From NCBI GenBank assembly GCA_049317725.1, contig JBMOHS010000007.1, forward strand, positions 1 through 47,397: 47,397 bases of DNA, written 5' to 3'. A program made the position numbers and the translations under genes. Below, piece by piece: positions 44,416 to 47,397 of this stretch. Position 1 is the stretch's first letter. The number at the start of each line of letters is the position of its first letter. The notes under the pieces were generated by a model, which worked only from the letters and a program-made list of their open reading frames with translations, did no database searches and was not told the DNA's origin. The DNA comes from CAIOZW01 sp049317725. Its GTDB lineage: Bacteria; Acidobacteriota; Blastocatellia; RBC074.

Positions 44416-45780
44416 GTGCCAGAAACGATGGGGCCGAAAGAGATGGTCGGCGAGATCTTCGAGCGGACGCTGACGGCCATCGACGTTGCGACGATGGTCC
44501 GGCAGGCGGTCTCGCGTGGCGGAGATCGGCTGCGAGTCGTCGAGGAGGAGGTTGATCTGGCAGCCTTCCCACGGGTCGTCGTCATCGCCATCGGCAAGGC
44601 GTCGGTCGCCATGGCCGAGGCGATGGAAGCAATTCTTGGGGAGAGGCTGACCGATGGATTGGTGGTCACCAACGCGCCCCCTTCTGCGGAGCGACTCCGG
44701 CTTCCGCTCTTCTTGGGAGGCCATCCGGTTCCCAACGAGGGGAGCTTGGTCGCGGCGACCCGGGCGCTCGAGCTGCTGCAGCAGGTCGATAGCCCGGAGA
44801 CTCTCCTCCTTTTTCTTATTTCTGGGGGAGGCTCGGCGATCTTTGAGCGGCCGATCGATCCGTCGATCGACCTCTCCGACCTGCAGGAGGTCAACCGCAT
44901 TCTTGTGCAGTGTGGAGCGGTCATCGGAGAGATGAACGTGGTTCGTCGGAGCCTCTCGGCCGTCAAGGGGGGCCGTCTGGCCTCGGCTGCGCCCCAGTCG
45001 CGGCAGATCTCCCTCTACCTCTCCGACGTCAATGATGACGATCTGGCGACCGTCGCCTCCGGCCCGACTCTTCCTGACCCAGCCTCACCCGAGGTTCTGG
45101 CGGAGATCCTCGACCGCTACGATCTGCTGGCCCGCTTTCCAGCGTCGGTCACTGCTTGGCTGCGTCGACAAGAGGCCCGACAGGCAAGCGGTGGCTTGTT
45201 GGGGGAGACCTCGGGCCCCTCCCGCACGCACCATCTGTTGCTCGACAACCGTCGGGCGCTGGCTGTCGCCCGGCAGATCGCGTCGGGGGACTTTGGGCTC
45301 ACTGTCGACTTGGCGGAGGATCTGGTCGAGGAGGAGGTCCAGCTCTTGGCCGATCACCATCTCGATCGGCTCTTGGCCCTTGCCCAGCAGCATCCCGAGG
45401 CGGCGGTCTGCCTCCTCTCCGGTGGAGAAGCGATCTGCCCCGTGCGTGGATCCGGATTGGGCGGACGGAACCAGGAGTTTGTTCTCCGCGTAGCCCTGGC
45501 AATGGAGCGCCGGAAGCTGAACGGAATGGCGGTCCTCAGTGCTGGGACAGATGGCATCGATGGCAACAGCCCCGCCGCGGGAGCGGTTGCCGACGATCAT
45601 TCTTTGCCACGTGCGCGACAGATGGGCCTCCAACCCGAGCAAGCTCTGGCGGCGAGCGACGCCTACTCCCTCTTTTCCGCTCTGGGAGACGCGATCATGA
45701 CCGGTCCCACCGGGAACAATGTTCGAGATCTGCGCATCCTGCTCATCGTACCCGCTGTTTCTGTAGACGCGCATGGCTGA
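44416..45780 (+). CDS. Glycerate 2-kinase (GckA/TtuD family)
   Basis: Phosphorylates D-glycerate to 2-phosphoglycerate, linking serine, glyoxylate or sugar-acid breakdown to glycolysis. The 454 residues hold an N-terminal DUF4147 domain (AIGKASVAMAEAMEAILG, LFLISGGGSAIFERP, CGAVIGEMNVVRRSLSAVKGGRLA, YLSDVNDDDLATVASGPTLPD) and the C-terminal MOFRL domain (CLLSGGEAICPVRGSGLGGRNQEFVLRVAL, VLSAGTDGIDGNSPAAGAVAD, LFSALGDAIMTGPTGNNVRDLRILL). The GTG at 44416 follows GAGGGAGGG; an ATG four codons later is also possible. It is 54 bp before the Nramp gene on the same strand. Members of this family are the class II type, unrelated to E. coli GlxK. Confidence 0.93.
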   Translation: MPETMGPKEMVGEIFERTLTAIDVATMVRQAVSRGGDRLRVVEEEVDLAAFPRVVVIAIGKASVAMAEAMEAILGERLTDGLVVTNAPPSAERLRLPLFLGGHPVPNEGSLVAATRALELLQQVDSPETLLLFLISGGGSAIFERPIDPSIDLSDLQEVNRILVQCGAVIGEMNVVRRSLSAVKGGRLASAAPQSRQISLYLSDVNDDDLATVASGPTLPDPASPEVLAEILDRYDLLARFPASVTAWLRRQEARQASGGLLGETSGPSRTHHLLLDNRRALAVARQIASGDFGLTVDLAEDLVEEEVQLLADHHLDRLLALAQQHPEAAVCLLSGGEAICPVRGSGLGGRNQEFVLRVALAMERRKLNGMAVLSAGTDGIDGNSPAAGAVADDHSLPRARQMGLQPEQALAASDAYSLFSALGDAIMTGPTGNNVRDLRILLIVPAVSVDAHG

Positions 45781-45834
45781 GGGGGCACTCCCGCCCTCTT
45801 CGCCCCCGAGTCCTTCCCGAGAGGAGCCTTCAAC

Positions 45835-47244
45835 GTGATGGATGACGACCTGCGGCAAGCTTCGGCAGATTCTCCTTCTGCTTCTCCCACTTTGGCGGAT
45901 CCCTATCAGCTGCCTCCCGAGGAGGTCACCGCCCCTCCGGTAACGCTCTGGAGTTCCCTGCAGCGGATTGGGCCAGGGATGATCCTGGCGGCGTCGATTG
46001 TCGGGTCTGGGGAACTGATCGCGACGACGACGCTTGGGGCCCAAGTCGGCTATACCGCCCTCTGGGTGATCCTGCTCAGTTGTCTCCTCAAGCCCGTCAT
46101 TCAGTCCGAGATGGGGCGGTATGTGATCGCCACGGGAGAGACAGGGCTGGCTGCCTTCAATCGTGTCCCCGGTCCGCGCTGGAAGGTCAACTGGGTCGTC
46201 TGGGCTTGGGCGCTGATGACGCTTCTGACCCTGCTCCAGGTTGGGGCCATGTTTGGCGGAGTTTCGCAGGTCATGCATCTCCTCCTTCCGTCCATCCCCA
46301 TCCCGGTCTGGGTCTTCCTCTTCTGGGGACTGACCTTGGCGATTCTCCTCGGTGGGGGCTATGAGCGGGTCGAACGACTCGCCATGGTCAAAGTGGGACT
46401 CTTCACAATGCTGACACTGCTGGCCGCGCTCGTCCTGTTGCGGATGCCAGACCATTTTCAGTGGCACTCGCTGGTCGAAGGACTGCAATTCAAGATGCCA
46501 GGAGCCGGCTTCTCGACGGCGGTCGCCGTCTTCGGCATCACCGGTGTCGGTGCCAGTGAACTGTTGATGTATCCCTACTGGTGTGTCGAGAAGGGCTATG
46601 CCCGTTTCACAGGTCGACGCGATGGCTCCAGCGCTTGGCTCGCCCGTGCCCAGGGCTGGTCCCGCGTCATGCGGCTCGATATCTTGGCCTCGATGATCAT
46701 CTACACCGTTGCGACCATTGCCTTCTACCTCCTCGGGGCCGGCATTCTCCACAGCATGGGCAAGGTCCCCGCGGCGAATGACCTCATCCCCGTCCTCTCG
46801 AACATCTATACGCAAACCCTTGGCGAATGGTCCCTCCCGCTCTTCTATCTGGGAGCGATCTTCACCCTCTACGGAACCATCTTTGCCGCCACTGCGTCCA
46901 ACTCTCGTGTCTTTGCCGATATGGCCTGCTTGATGGGGTTTTTCCGGGCGGACGATTATCGCCAGCGGGTGCGCTATCGCAATGGGTTTATCGTCGCCAT
47001 TACCGCCATACCGGTCCTCTTCTACCTGGTGGTCAAGTCCCCTGTTCAGATGGTCGTCGCCGGTGGCGTGGCACAAGCGTTGATGTTGCCCATCATCGGG
47101 ATCGGCACCCTTTATCTTCGTCATCAGCACCTCCCGCGCGAGATGACTCCCCCCCATCGGGTAACCATTGCCCTCTGGGTGGCGACGGCGGTGATCTGCT
47201 GCATGATGGGCTACTATGTCTTTGAGCAGATTCGGACCTTTTGA
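45835..47244 (+). CDS. Nramp-superfamily transporter lacking canonical metal ligands
   Basis: A 469-residue inner-membrane protein with about 11 hydrophobic helices in the LeuT-like Nramp arrangement. TM1 reads RIGPGMILAASIVGSGELIATT: the usual D-P-G-N metal and proton site is replaced by G-S-G-E (57-60). In TM6, where Nramp has M-P-H, this protein has ITGVGASELLMYPYW. So the Asp, Asn and Met ligands are all lost, while the fold landmarks around them (GPG, GAQVGYTALW, the polar turn KPVIQSEMGRYVIATGE) remain. Such proteins are annotated as Nramp family in Acidobacteria and Planctomycetes, but the cargo is unproven. The GTG at 45835 has GAGGAG eight bases upstream; ATG 45838 is next. The N-terminal 40 residues are soluble. 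Confidence 0.85.
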   Translation: MMDDDLRQASADSPSASPTLADPYQLPPEEVTAPPVTLWSSLQRIGPGMILAASIVGSGELIATTTLGAQVGYTALWVILLSCLLKPVIQSEMGRYVIATGETGLAAFNRVPGPRWKVNWVVWAWALMTLLTLLQVGAMFGGVSQVMHLLLPSIPIPVWVFLFWGLTLAILLGGGYERVERLAMVKVGLFTMLTLLAALVLLRMPDHFQWHSLVEGLQFKMPGAGFSTAVAVFGITGVGASELLMYPYWCVEKGYARFTGRRDGSSAWLARAQGWSRVMRLDILASMIIYTVATIAFYLLGAGILHSMGKVPAANDLIPVLSNIYTQTLGEWSLPLFYLGAIFTLYGTIFAATASNSRVFADMACLMGFFRADDYRQRVRYRNGFIVAITAIPVLFYLVVKSPVQMVVAGGVAQALMLPIIGIGTLYLRHQHLPREMTPPHRVTIALWVATAVICCMMGYYVFEQIRTF

Positions 47245-47281
47245 AAGGCTGACATTCGCGAGGCAAAGGGAGGATTGGCAG

Positions 47282-47397
47282 ATGGAGAAGAGTGGTTCCG
47301 TGGAGAATCGGGTTCCGTCCGCGGCAGAGACCCCGCTGGTAGGAGCCGAGGCAGAGTTTCGCATGCCCAGTTTCCGGCTCGATGGCCGAGTGGCGGT
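47282..47397 (+). CDS. Start of a probable short-chain dehydrogenase/reductase (cut by window end)
   Basis: Only 38 codons are visible. ATG 47282 follows AAAGGGAGGA by about seven bases. After a polar 30-residue lead the last residues read PSFRLDGRVAV, which is the usual entry (L-x-G-x-V-A-x-V-T-G) to the first strand of an SDR Rossmann fold. The glycine-rich cofactor loop would lie just beyond the window, so the call rests on a short stretch. It is 37 bp after the Nramp gene. Confidence 0.55.
   Translation, partial: MEKSGSVENRVPSAAETPLVGAEAEFRMPSFRLDGRVA

Noticed and set aside
45085..47364. 759-codon open frame on the minus strand across gckA and the Nramp gene
   Set aside because: It is antisense to two well-supported genes, has low-complexity Arg/Asp/Gly-rich translation and no family motif. 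Long antisense frames are common in GC-rich DNA.

Overview
The window is about 47 kb of gene-dense, high-GC bacterial chromosome with no rRNA, recognisable tRNA, insertion sequence, phage gene or CRISPR array. The best guess for the host is an Acidobacteriota-like heterotroph. This is inferred from the mix of an Oar-type TonB-dependent receptor with an N-terminal carboxypeptidase-regulatory-like domain, a DUF1080 protein, a secreted PQQ-like beta-propeller, an unusual Nramp homologue and type III glutamine synthetase. I cannot place it more finely by reading alone.

Layout. 1-3951: the 3' part of pyrC, convergent with a secreted DUF1080 protein, then a GT2 glycosyltransferase and a short beta-propeller (lipo)protein. 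3979-8570 (minus): a three-gene operon of a DUF481 outer-membrane protein, an alpha/beta hydrolase and a large GT-C-like membrane glycosyltransferase. 8821-12970: a GAF/AAA+/Fis sigma-54 activator followed by type III glutamine synthetase (glnN), which has a near-consensus sigma-54 promoter, a structured leader and a clear intrinsic terminator. 13547-17128: a SemiSWEET-like small membrane protein, ilvD and a PQQ-like propeller protein. 17307-21924: gatB, a cyclophilin lipoprotein, a DUF2062 membrane protein and a large secreted protein of unknown function, the last two coupled by ATGA. 21967-26594 (minus): a TonB receptor and a two-domain carboxymuconolactone-decarboxylase-like protein.

26848-36870 (minus) is a fatty-acid degradation block. 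In transcription order it reads fadR (TetR), fadD, a ferredoxin-NADP-reductase-like flavoprotein, fadN, fadA, fadE and an MBL-fold hydrolase. The fadN-fadA-fadE order and the FadR-like repressor resemble the Bacillus subtilis fad regulon. The 149-bp gap between fadR and the divergent pfkA holds a perfect palindrome whose core fits the Bacillus FadR box as I remember it, plus a second overlapping palindrome. This suggests one switch for beta-oxidation and phosphofructokinase.

37020-47397: pfkA, an enoyl-CoA hydratase/isomerase, a secreted unknown protein, a fused formiminotransferase-cyclodeaminase (ftcD), gamma-glutamyltransferase, a YjjX-type NTP phosphatase, a glycerate 2-kinase, an Nramp-family protein lacking the canonical metal ligands, and the start of a probable short-chain dehydrogenase cut by the window end.

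The strongest leads are the fadR/pfkA operator, the sigma-54-controlled glnN with its own activator and switch-like leader, and the Nramp homologue with a rewritten ion site. All functions are read from motifs and family knowledge; no database search was run.
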